A DNA stretch of 64,000 nucleotides from Pseudomonas fluorescens. GTDB lineage: Bacteria; Pseudomonadota; Gammaproteobacteria; Pseudomonadales; Pseudomonadaceae. Position numbers and translations under genes: made by a program. Positions 34,901 through 43,164 of the stretch are shown in pieces (position 1 is the first letter of the stretch; every line of letters begins with the position of its first letter). Below the pieces are notes generated by a model. The model was not told the origin of the DNA. It ran no database searches and was given only the letters and a program-made list of their open reading frames with translations. The stretch covers positions 16,929 to 80,928 of the forward strand of contig NZ_CABVHJ010000008.1 in NCBI RefSeq assembly GCF_902497745.1, in the 5' to 3' direction.

Positions 34901-34997
34901 CCCTGTGGGAGCGAGCCTGCTCGCGAATGCGGTGTGTCATTCAACAAATATGTTGGCTGACATGGCCCCTTCGCGAGCAGGCTCGCTCCCACAGGGA
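34901..34997. repeat. REP pair (REPIN), family B
   Basis: Two inverted copies of CCCTGTGGGAGCGAGCCTGC...TCGCGAA are separated by about 40 bases. The same unit recurs at 36049 (single), 38797, 51541 and 62594. Confidence 0.88.
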
Positions 34998-35004
34998 TCG
35001 TGTA

Positions 35005-35655
35005 TCAGGCTATGACTTTCGGCAATTGCCAACCGAAATGTACCGACAGCAAACGCAACGTCAAACACCCCGCCCCCGCCAGCAACGCCGCCGCCACCGG
35101 CGAAACGCCCAGCCTGCGCGCAACGATCAACACCGCCGCACCGACAAACGCCGAACTCGCATACAAATCCGCCTGCAACACCAGCGGTATCCGCGCCAGC
35201 ACAATGTCGCGAATCACCCCGCCACCAACCCCCGTGATCGTGCCCATCAGCATCGCCACAAACGGCGTAATGCCGAAATTCAACGCCTTCTGCGCACCCG
35301 CCACGGCAAACAGCGCCAACCCCGCAGCGTCGAGCACAACCAGTGTCGATCCAGACCAGCCCAGCACCTGCTCATGAAAGACAAACGCCAGCCCGCCCAT
35401 GAAAAACGCCAGCGCCGGGTAGCGCCAATCGGCCACGGCATTGGGTGGCGTCGCACCAATCAAAAGATCACGGGTGACCCCGCCGCCGAGGGCGACGATA
35501 AACGCAATCACCATCACCCCGAGCAAATCAAGCTGACTGCGCATCGCCGCAATCGCACCCTCGACAGCAAACACCGCCGTGCCGACCAGGTCCGCCACCA
35601 GCACAATCCGCTCAACCCGGGACTTACGCCCCGCCGGCGCTACTGCGTGACGCAA
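35005..35655 (-). CDS. Trimeric intracellular cation (TRIC)-type channel protein (UPF0126)
   Basis: This 216-residue protein has seven hydrophobic segments arranged as two repeats: ADLVGTAVFAVEGAIAAM and DAAGLALFAVAGAQKAL, each followed by a GGGVTRDLL or GGGVIRDIV motif. This matches the bacterial TRIC (YadS/YicG, UPF0126) family, putative cation or glycine-permeable channels. The start at 35655 is a TTG overlapping the upstream lipoprotein stop by 16 bases. A downstream GTG is possible, so the first residues are uncertain. Confidence 0.88.
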   Translation of the reverse strand: MRHAVAPAGRKSRVERIVLVADLVGTAVFAVEGAIAAMRSQLDLLGVMVIAFIVALGGGVTRDLLIGATPPNAVADWRYPALAFFMGGLAFVFHEQVLGWSGSTLVVLDAAGLALFAVAGAQKALNFGITPFVAMLMGTITGVGGGVIRDIVLARIPLVLQADLYASSAFVGAAVLIVARRLGVSPVAAALLAGAGCLTLRLLSVHFGWQLPKVIA

Positions 35656-35852
35656 CGGGTGGTGGTGATGTGGCGAGTCACCTGCCCGTCGGCGTACACG
35701 TCACCGGCGACCTCAGTGTTTTCGAGCACCTGACACGTGCGCTCCGGCGGTGGCGGTGGCGTCACTGGCGGAGGGGGTGGAGGACTGGCGCAGCCCGCCA
35801 GCAAAACGGCAAAAAAAACCAACGGCAACACGCGTTTCCCAGGATTGTTCAT
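35640..35852 (-). CDS. Small proline-rich lipoprotein
   Basis: This 70-residue protein starts MNNPGKRVLPLVFFAVLLAGC, a clear lipoprotein signal with lipobox LAGC. A proline stretch (PPPPPPVTPPPPPE) follows, then a short C-terminal domain CQVLENTEVAGDVYADGQVTRHITTTRCV with two cysteines. The open frame extends to 35918. Its end overlaps the TRIC channel gene, so the two are probably coupled. The function is unknown. Confidence 0.8.
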   Translation of the reverse strand: MNNPGKRVLPLVFFAVLLAGCASPPPPPPVTPPPPPERTCQVLENTEVAGDVYADGQVTRHITTTRCVTQ

Positions 35853-36507
35853 AGGACGACCCGCGATGAATGGAAGAGCAACTCCCGCGACCGAACCGAC
35901 CACGGAAGACCTGACCACTCATTCTTTATAGCCGAGGCCCCCGCAAGCGCCAGTGAATAGGCCGGATCGGGAGGGGTATGGCTGTCGATTTTGCGTTGGA
36001 ATCAGCGAGGGTTGGCAGGCTGGGATTCGCTTTGCCAGACAGGCCGCCATCGCGAGCAAGCTCGCTCCCACAGAAAAGCAAAAGCAAGGCAACTCCCACC
36101 TAGCATCGCTTCTGCTTTTCACCACTCAACAGGATGAGCGTTAGCTCGGCTGCAGCTCTTGATCTTGCCGTGCTGGCCCCTTCGGCAGGCTGAGTGGAGG
36201 GATTGATACGGGGGTGGGAGCGCAGCGACCGTTTGGCGAAGCCAAACACAGCGAGAGGAGGTGCAGCGAAGCAAACCGTAGGCGCTGCCCCCGGATCGAT
36301 CCCGGAACGAAGGAACCCCGAGCTTTAGCGAGTGGGCCGAACGCCGGGGCCCAGCCTTTTGGTTACTTTTTGCTGGGCCGGCACTCCGGCGTTTGAAAAA
36401 GTGACCCGCTGTAAGAGCGGAACCGCCACCCGCAGCACCCGAAAAAACGGATATACACCCAAACCCCAAGAGCATGGTCGGCCCAAAGGCCGCCAAGCCC
36501 AAAAGCC
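35853..36507. other. Long non-coding stretch with repeats
   Basis: This 655-base gap has a single family-B REP at 36049-36074. From about 36130 to 36420 there is a dense GC-rich block. It contains CCAGCCTTTTGGTTACTTTT and CGCTGTGTTTGGCTTC-type sequences resembling repeats scattered in fluorescens-group genomes. The open frames on either strand there (for example 36119-36502) look like chance frames in repeated DNA. No gene is supported. Confidence 0.5.
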
Positions 36508-36765
36508 CTAAGCCAAATCCGGATCCCGAAACAAACGCAAAGAATTGCTCTCAAGCTCATACCGCAACTCTTCAACCAACGCTTCAACAGCCTCAGGCGT
36601 ACGCAACGCATCAAGCTTCAACCCGCTGATCACCAGATCCACCTGCCCCGACACCGGGTGATACAGCTTCACCGTCAGCGAATGATCACCATCAACCAGA
36701 CACTCACACGCCAGCGGCGAAAAACTACGCTCAAGCTGCGCGCGCAACTGCACAAGATTCATCAT
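36508..36765 (-). CDS. DUF1652 domain-containing protein
   Basis: This 85-residue protein is of the DUF1652 family, found in Pseudomonas: LERSFSPLACECLVDGDHSLTVKLYHPVSGQVDLVISGL and the C-terminal LVEELRYELES. There is no signal peptide. The start at 36765 follows AAGGA; ATG 36762 is also possible. Its function is unknown. Confidence 0.8.
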   Translation of the reverse strand: MMNLVQLRAQLERSFSPLACECLVDGDHSLTVKLYHPVSGQVDLVISGLKLDALRTPEAVEALVEELRYELESNSLRLFRDPDLA

Positions 36766-36902
36766 TGCGGCTGTTCCTTTAGCAACTTCGAAGGGACGCG
36801 ACCACAAACCTCAAAAGGCTCGCACCGCACCCCAACAGACTAAGAACAGCCGCCCGACATCAACACCTCAAATTGCACCAGATCAACTAGTGCATTTGCA
36901 CC

Positions 36903-38399
36903 CTATCGCTGCCCCTTGCCACCCGACTCCCCGGAGAACAAGCCACGCTCCCGCGCCCAGACAATCGCCTCACTGCGACTGTGCACATCCAGCTTGGAAT
37001 ACACCGTCGCGACATGATTACGCACGGTGTTCGGCGCCAGTTTCAGCCGCGCCGCGATCTCCTTGTCCGCCAGCCCTTCACAGATCAACCCCAGCACATC
37101 ACGTTCACGCGCCGTCAGATCGGTAAACGAAACGCTAGGCAATTGCGGCGAGTTGACCTTCTTCACATTGGCCAGTTTTTCGATCAGCGTCCGACTGAAC
37201 CACGAAGCATCTTTCATCACCTCTTCAATCGCCGCCACCAGCTCAAGCTCGGTGCGCTTGCGCTCGGTGATGTCCATCAACACCAGCAAATAACACGGCA
37301 TGTCCTGAATATTCACGGTGTCGGCCGATAGCGCACACTCGAGCAGTTCCGCATCTTTCTTGCGCACCCGCACATCCACCCGATCGACCCGACCGTTTTT
37401 CTCAAGCGCGGCCAGCAACCGCGTGCGCGCACCGCTGTCATCGATGAAATCCAGCCGCGTCACGGTGTTGCCGAGCACGTCCTCGCTGTCGTAGGCCAGG
37501 GTTTCGAGGAACGCCTGATTGACGTCGATCACCTGCTGTTCATCGGCACTGCAAATCAGGATCGGCACCGGCGTCAGGCGAAACGCCTTGGCAAAACGCT
37601 CCTCGCTTTGACGCAACGCCACCTCGGCCCTGTGCCTCGGCTCCATGTCGACGAAGGAAAACAGCATGCAATCCTCATCGTTGAGCGTCAGCGGTTGGCC
37701 GGCGACGATCACTTGCTTGCTGCCGCCATCAGGCAGGCGCAGTTCGGCCTGCATCTGCGGAATGGTCGCGACATCACGCAGACGCTGAATCGCCAGATCT
37801 TTTTTCTCGGCCTGCTCAAAAATGTCGATCTCATAGGCCGAAGTGCCAATCACCTGCTCGCGGGTATAGCCGGTCATCTCGAGAAAACCGGGATTGACCT
37901 TGATGTAGCGCAGGTCGCTGAGGCGGCAGATCACCGCCGGCGCGGGGTTGGCGTTGAAGGTTTTTTCGAAACGCTGCTCGGCGTTGGCCCAGTCGGTGAC
38001 GTCGCTCATGATCAGCACCAACGACTCGGGCTGCCCTTCGCGATCGGTGAGAATCATGCTGCGCACGCTGTGCACCCAGATACGTTCCGGATCATCGGTC
38101 GGCGATACTTCGATCAGCACGTCATTGAAACTCTCACAGCGCGCCACCCGGCTGATCGGGTAGTTTTCCGCGGTGATCGAGTGATTGTTGCGATAGCGCA
38201 GGTTGAATTTTTTGGCATATTCGTCGGCATTGTGGCCCAGATCGGTGATCCGGCTGACACCGTGCATGGCCAGCGCGGCTTCGTTGGCCCAGAGAATGCT
38301 CTGATCCAGCTCCAGCAGAATCACCCCGTCGGACAGCCCGGCGATGATCTGCTGCAACTGGCGGCGGTTGGTTTCGGTGGTCAGGACTTCCTGGCTCAT
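36903..38399 (-). CDS. PAS-domain LuxR-type transcriptional regulator
   Basis: This 498-residue protein has three PAS-like regions: residues 10-130 (GVILLELDQSILWANEAALAM), about 135-250 (PAPAVICRLSDLRYIKVNPGFLEMTGYTREQ) and about 260-380 (PVPILICSADEQQVIDVNQAFLETLAYDSED). A C-terminal LuxR/GerE helix-turn-helix follows (about 425-490; LTARERDVLGLICEGLADKEIAARL). It probably senses a small molecule or redox signal and regulates genes as a single-chain sensor-regulator. The start ATG at 38399 follows GGAG. The open frame extends to 38468 without a ribosome-binding site. Targets cannot be read. Confidence 0.9.
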   Translation of the reverse strand: MSQEVLTTETNRRQLQQIIAGLSDGVILLELDQSILWANEAALAMHGVSRITDLGHNADEYAKKFNLRYRNNHSITAENYPISRVARCESFNDVLIEVSPTDDPERIWVHSVRSMILTDREGQPESLVLIMSDVTDWANAEQRFEKTFNANPAPAVICRLSDLRYIKVNPGFLEMTGYTREQVIGTSAYEIDIFEQAEKKDLAIQRLRDVATIPQMQAELRLPDGGSKQVIVAGQPLTLNDEDCMLFSFVDMEPRHRAEVALRQSEERFAKAFRLTPVPILICSADEQQVIDVNQAFLETLAYDSEDVLGNTVTRLDFIDDSGARTRLLAALEKNGRVDRVDVRVRKKDAELLECALSADTVNIQDMPCYLLVLMDITERKRTELELVAAIEEVMKDASWFSRTLIEKLANVKKVNSPQLPSVSFTDLTARERDVLGLICEGLADKEIAARLKLAPNTVRNHVATVYSKLDVHSRSEAIVWARERGLFSGESGGKGQR

Positions 38400-38597
38400 T
38401 GGATCTCCACAAGTGATACGCCCATGTGAAGAGTACGACCGCAGCCACCCGTGATCGTGCCGAGCCATTAATTTGCGCCACGACGCCTACAGGGGATCGC
38501 GGTGCATTCGCGAGTTCCGGCTTTGTCGTCTAACGTTAATACCTCATCGGATTGAGCCCCTGCCCGCAACACCGGGCTCTTGATCAAGGAGAGACTG

Positions 38598-38789
38598 ATG
38601 ACGTCGCGCCGCAACATCGAACAAACCTACCGCACTTGGTCCAGCCCGATTCTGCTGGAGCTGAAAAAGCGTGAGCACCAAATGGCGCCGGTCGAGCGTC
38701 AGGCACTTGAGAATGTCCTGGTGGAAAGAAGGTTGCTGGACATCGGCAATCCGGACGGTATCGAACGCCGTCGAAACAGCGGTGACTGA
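38598..38789 (+). CDS. Small protein of unknown function, 63 aa
   Basis: This frame starts at ATG 38598 after AAGGAGA, giving MTSRRNIEQTYRTWSSPILL. It is charged and helical with no signal peptide or membrane helix. Divergent from the PAS regulator (200 bases apart). The strong ribosome-binding site supports expression. Family not recognised. Confidence 0.55.
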   Translation: MTSRRNIEQTYRTWSSPILLELKKREHQMAPVERQALENVLVERRLLDIGNPDGIERRRNSGD

Positions 38790-38796
38790 TACTCCG

Positions 38797-38891
38797 CTTT
38801 CGCGAGCAGGCTCGCTCCCACAGGGTTTGGGGTTGCTCACAAAATTTGTGTTCACCCGCAATCACTGTGGGAGCGACCTTGCTCGCGAAGA
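38797..38891. repeat. REP pair (REPIN), family B
   Basis: Inverted copies of the family-B unit, CGCGAGCAGGCTCGCTCCCA and TGGGAGCGACCTTGCTCGCG, flank a spacer of about 45 bases. Confidence 0.85.
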
Positions 38892-38911
38892 GGCCAGTAC
38901 AGACACCTTGA

Positions 38912-39544
38912 TCACTGAGGCCGACGCACCGCCCTCACCCGCCCGCTGTCGCCGCCACCGCAATAAAAGCGATCCGCGCCGTCAGCCTCCAAACCCGAGA
39001 CTCCCTGACCCGCCGGCATCTTCAGCGACTCAAGGACCTTGCCATCCTGCGCATCAATCCGCCGTAGCTCACTCTCATCTCCCTCCCAAGTGCCATGCCA
39101 CAAGGCACCATCCACCCAGGTCACCCCAGTGACAAAACGGTTCGACTCCAGCGTGCGCAGGATCTCGCCGGTCTGCGGATCGATCTGATGAATCTTGCGC
39201 TCGCGATACTGCCCCACCCATAACGAGCCGTCCGCCCAGGCCATGCCTGAATCACCGCCATTGCCCGGTGCCGGAATGGTGTGCAGAACGCGTCCGGTGG
39301 CCGGATCGATTTTGTGGATGTGGCGGTCGGCAATCTGGTACAGGTGCTTGCCGTCGAAGGCGGTTCCACCGTCGGCGCCGACCTTGAGCGTGCGCACGGT
39401 TTCGCCACTGGCCGGATCCAGTGCGTTGAGCTGTCCGTCGCTGGCGAACCAGACCTGCTGGCCATCGAAGGTCACGCCGTGAATGCCTTTGATGTCATCA
39501 AACGGGCCGTACTCGCGAAGGATTTCTGCGTTTGCGTGTTTCAT
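38912..39544 (-). CDS. YncE/Vgb-like beta-propeller protein
   Basis: This 210-residue protein is built from repeated strands such as FDGQQVWFASDGQLNALDPASGETVRT and WADGSLWVGQYRERKIHQIDPQTGEIL, typical of YncE/streptogramin-lyase-like propellers. No signal peptide is seen. The start at 39544 follows GAGGAA. It lies 31 bases after the stop of the regulator gene at 39576-40787, so the two are probably one unit. Function unknown. Confidence 0.75.
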   Translation of the reverse strand: MKHANAEILREYGPFDDIKGIHGVTFDGQQVWFASDGQLNALDPASGETVRTLKVGADGGTAFDGKHLYQIADRHIHKIDPATGRVLHTIPAPGNGGDSGMAWADGSLWVGQYRERKIHQIDPQTGEILRTLESNRFVTGVTWVDGALWHGTWEGDESELRRIDAQDGKVLESLKMPAGQGVSGLEADGADRFYCGGGDSGRVRAVRRPQ

Positions 39545-39575
39545 GGGGGCTTCCTCGTGGGTGTGTGGGTCCAGC

Positions 39576-40787
39576 CTAGCCATTGCCCAGCGACACCGGG
39601 AGTAACAAGATCGTCGCGAAACCCGGCATTGGCGGCGTCATCCAGCGCCGCGCCCGGCCGACACCGAAGGCCTGAACCTTGCCCACCAGCGCCAATGCCT
39701 CCAACGCTCGCTGCACCTGACGCTGACTGTTGCCCAAGGCCAGTGCCAACGCCGAACTCGACCAACTCTCGCCGTCGGCAAGCAAGGCCAGCAACGCCGC
39801 GTATTTGTCCTCGACCGGCAAGGTCAGCAACGCCACATCCGCGGCCACCAGCGCAAAGCCTCTTGGCGTTGCGGTAATGCTCGCCAGCGGTGCCAACGTC
39901 GCACGCAACCGGCCGATTTCGACCCGCAAGCGAGCACGGTGCGACTCATCCGTGAGGGGAAAACCAAAGGCTGTGGCGAACAGCGTTTCGCGCGCCACAT
40001 CGTCCGGCCAGGCTTGCGCGAGTAATCGTGCGAGATTGAACAGCATCGACCGCGTGGCCAGCGCCACCGTCATGCCGGCACCGCGCACGCTGTAGCGACA
40101 GGCATCGACGATCAGTGTCGACGAGGTGAACAACGCTTCCACCTCCTCCAGATTCACCAGTTTTGCCTGACCGGCGACGATCAACCGTGCTGCCGGCGCA
40201 GCGAGCATGTGACTGGCCTGATCGACCTCGGCGCTCAGTGCGGCGATCCCGGCCTGTTGCGCCGCAACCTGCGCCCTAGCCAGCGCCGCACTGGCCTTGT
40301 GTGCCTGGACCCGACGCACGGCGATCCCGGCGGCGATCAACTCATGAGCAGTACGCAGCGCCGGCGGCAACGGCGCCGGGTCAGTTTCACCCAGCAACGT
40401 CTCGGCCTCGTCCAATTCGCCAATCAGCAGCAACCGGCGAATCTGTAAATAGCGCGCGTGCGCCGCATTCACACCGTCACCGTGATCCTGCAAAACCTGC
40501 CGCGCCGCCTCCAGTGCCTTCACCGGCCAGCCCAAATCCCGCGCTGCCAGCGCCACCTCGGCCTCGGCGACCACACAACGCGCCCGCGACAACGGTTCAT
40601 TGCTGCCGAACGCCTTTATCGCCCGTTGCAACAACGCCTTGGCACGGGGCAGATCACCGAGCTGAGCCATGGCAATTGCGCGCAGGGCCAGCGCCGGCGG
40701 GTCCTCACGCAGAGCGACGTAGTTCAACGCGCCTAGCGGGTCACCAGCAGACAGCGCGCGTGCGGCGGCGTTGATCAGCGAATCCAT
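39576..40787 (-). CDS. TPR-like transcriptional regulator with winged-helix C-terminus
   Basis: This 403-residue protein has an N-terminal tetratricopeptide-like helical part (residues 1-190; AAARALSAGDPLGALNYVALRE). A C-terminal winged-helix region follows (about 325-400; KYAALLALLADGESWSSSALALALGNSQRQVQRALEALALVGKV). The ATG at 40787 is used because the upstream open frame (to 41123) lies antisense to vgrG. I infer a regulator of itself and the propeller gene downstream. Effector unknown. Confidence 0.75.
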   Translation of the reverse strand: MDSLINAAARALSAGDPLGALNYVALREDPPALALRAIAMAQLGDLPRAKALLQRAIKAFGSNEPLSRARCVVAEAEVALAARDLGWPVKALEAARQVLQDHGDGVNAAHARYLQIRRLLLIGELDEAETLLGETDPAPLPPALRTAHELIAAGIAVRRVQAHKASAALARAQVAAQQAGIAALSAEVDQASHMLAAPAARLIVAGQAKLVNLEEVEALFTSSTLIVDACRYSVRGAGMTVALATRSMLFNLARLLAQAWPDDVARETLFATAFGFPLTDESHRARLRVEIGRLRATLAPLASITATPRGFALVAADVALLTLPVEDKYAALLALLADGESWSSSALALALGNSQRQVQRALEALALVGKVQAFGVGRARRWMTPPMPGFATILLLPVSLGNG

Positions 40788-40917
40788 GGCTCGTCCGTCC
40801 CTCGATGGCTGCATCGTGAGCTGAGTCTGATCGCTGATTATGGCGCGTTTGGACGCTTGATCGGCTGTTTCAGTTGTTGCAACATCGGCACAGCTTTTCC
40901 AATGGATGGAGTCGAGC

Positions 40918-43161
40918 ATGCTGGATGCAAACGCTAGCCACATTACCTTCACTGTCGAAGGCGCCAACGCCGACCTGCAAGTCCTCAGCTTCACCGGTCG
41001 CGAAGCCCTCAACCAACCGTTCCGTTTCGACCTCGAACTCGTCAGCGCGCGCCCCGACCTCAAACTCGAAGAGCTGCTGCACAAGCCCGGCGTCCTGACT
41101 TTCGGCCCGACCGGCGAAGGCAAGATCCACGGTCTGGTCTATCGCATCGAGCAAGGCGACTCCGGCAAGACCCTGACCCGTTACAGCCTCAGCCTGGTGC
41201 CACAACTGGCCTACCTGCGGCACAACCACGATCAGCAGATTTTCCAGCAACTGACCGTGCCGAAGATCATCGCTCAGGTGCTGGAGGATCGCGGCATCCT
41301 CGCCGACGCCTACAGTTTCCAGCTCAACGCCGAATACCCGGAACGTGAGTACTGCGTGCAGTACGACGAATCCGACCTGCATTTCATCCAGCGCCTGTGC
41401 GAAGAAGAAGGCATTCACTTCCACTTCCAGCACAGCAGCAGCGGCCACAAACTGGTATTCGGCGACGACCAGACGGTGTTCCGCAAGCTGAAACCGGTGA
41501 GCTACCAGCAAGACTCCGGCATGGCCGCCGACAAACCGGTGATCAAACGCTTCAACCTGCGTCTGGAAACCCGCACCACCCGCGTCAGCCGCCGCGATTA
41601 CGACTTCGAAAAACCGCAGATCCTCCCCGAAGGCGCGGTCAAAACCGAGTTCGCCCCGGACCTCGAGGACTACGACTACCCCGGCCGCTTCACCACCCGC
41701 GAGCGCGGCAAGTTCCTCTCCACCCGCGCCCTCGAACGCCATCGCAGCGACTACAAACTCGCCGAAGGCAAAGGTGACGAACCAACCCTCACCAGCGGCC
41801 ATTTCCTGACGCTGGCCGAACACCCGCGCGCCGAGTGGAACGACCTGTGGCTGCTGCTGGAAGTCTTGCACGAAGGCAAACAGCCGCAAGTGCTCGGCGA
41901 AAACGTCACCAGCGACGTCACCGACAACAAAAGCGATTTCCACCAGGGCTACCGCAACAGCTTCCTCGCCACCCCGTGGGACGCGCATTACCGCCCTGCC
42001 CTTGAACACCCGAAACCAAAAGTCCTCGGCAGCCAGACCGCCGTCGTCACCGGCCCCGCAGGCGAAGAAATCCACTGCGACCAATTCGGCCGGATCAAAG
42101 TGCAATTCCACTGGGACCGCGACGGCCAGTCCAACGACAAAACCACCTGCTGGATGCGCGTCGCCAGCGGCTGGGCCGGCGCAGCCTATGGCGGCATCGC
42201 CATCCCGCGCATCGGCATGGAAGTCCTCGTCACCTTCCTCGAAGGCGATCCCGACCAGCCGCTGGTCACCGGTTGCCTGTACCACAAGGAAAACGTCGTC
42301 TCCTACGACCTGCCGGCGAACAAAACCCGCAGCACCTTCAAGACCCTGAGCTCACCGGGCGGCAAGGGCTACAACGAATTCCGCATCGAAGACAAGAAAG
42401 GCGCCGAGCAGATCTACATCCACGCCCAGCGCGATTGGGACGAGAACATCGAGCACGACCAGAAGATCCGCGTCGGCAACGAACGGCACGACACCGTCGA
42501 AGCCAACACGCTGAGCGAATTCAAGGTTGAAGAACACCGCATCACCCATCTGGACCGCATCAGCGAAATGCGCGCCGACGAGCACCTGACCGTCGGCGTG
42601 ACCCAGCACGTAAAAATCGGCACCGCTCAATTCGTCGAAGCCGGCAGCGAAATTCACTACCACGCCGGCGACAAGGTCGTGGTAGACGCCGGCATGGAAC
42701 TCACCGCCAAGGCTGGCGGCAGTTTCGTCAAGGTCGACGCCGGCGGCGTGACCATCAGCGGCGCCGAAGTGAAGGTCAATACCGGCGGCGCACCTGGCGT
42801 GGGGACCGGGATCGGGATTTTGGTGCCGTTGATTCCCGGCGCAGTTGACACCGATAAATTCGGCCAATTGCCTGACAGCGCGCCGCGCAGTCACAAGGCG
42901 CGCTACCTGTTGCTGGATGAGAAAACCGGTGAACCTCTGGTGGGTACCCCCTATACGTTGAAGCTCGCTGATAGCACCCGAATTGCCGGTTATACCAACG
43001 AAGAAGGAAAAACCTTTCAGGCACACAGCAGCAGCCCGGCAGAGGTTGAACTGCTGACACCTGTTCGCAAACCCGAGCCTGAAGAGCCGTTGATCAGGGC
43101 AGGGGAAAGCGCACCCAAGGAAATGACCCTGGACTTCAAAAACGCCAACTCGGAGGGCTGA
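40918..43161 (+). CDS. VgrG spike protein with C-terminal extension (second T6SS island)
   Basis: This 747-residue VgrG starts MLDANASHITFTVEG at 40918, six bases after GGAG; an upstream ATG at 40906 would lie across the ribosome-binding site. It shows FRFDLELVSARPDLKLEELLHKPG, the ESDLHFIQRLCEEEGIHFHF block and the gp5 region GEEIHCDQFGRIKVQFHWDRDG. The DUF2345 needle is followed by an extra 115 residues: a Gly-rich linker and a small beta domain resembling a transthyretin-like cargo adaptor (ARYLLLDEKTGEPLVGTPYTL). It heads an effector/immunity cassette. Confidence 0.92.
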   Translation: MLDANASHITFTVEGANADLQVLSFTGREALNQPFRFDLELVSARPDLKLEELLHKPGVLTFGPTGEGKIHGLVYRIEQGDSGKTLTRYSLSLVPQLAYLRHNHDQQIFQQLTVPKIIAQVLEDRGILADAYSFQLNAEYPEREYCVQYDESDLHFIQRLCEEEGIHFHFQHSSSGHKLVFGDDQTVFRKLKPVSYQQDSGMAADKPVIKRFNLRLETRTTRVSRRDYDFEKPQILPEGAVKTEFAPDLEDYDYPGRFTTRERGKFLSTRALERHRSDYKLAEGKGDEPTLTSGHFLTLAEHPRAEWNDLWLLLEVLHEGKQPQVLGENVTSDVTDNKSDFHQGYRNSFLATPWDAHYRPALEHPKPKVLGSQTAVVTGPAGEEIHCDQFGRIKVQFHWDRDGQSNDKTTCWMRVASGWAGAAYGGIAIPRIGMEVLVTFLEGDPDQPLVTGCLYHKENVVSYDLPANKTRSTFKTLSSPGGKGYNEFRIEDKKGAEQIYIHAQRDWDENIEHDQKIRVGNERHDTVEANTLSEFKVEEHRITHLDRISEMRADEHLTVGVTQHVKIGTAQFVEAGSEIHYHAGDKVVVDAGMELTAKAGGSFVKVDAGGVTISGAEVKVNTGGAPGVGTGIGILVPLIPGAVDTDKFGQLPDSAPRSHKARYLLLDEKTGEPLVGTPYTLKLADSTRIAGYTNEEGKTFQAHSSSPAEVELLTPVRKPEPEEPLIRAGESAPKEMTLDFKNANSEG

Positions 43162-43164
43162 ATC

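Noticed and set aside
36119..36502. 127-codon frame in the GC-rich block
   Set aside because: Lies in repeat-like DNA, no ribosome-binding site and no family resemblance.
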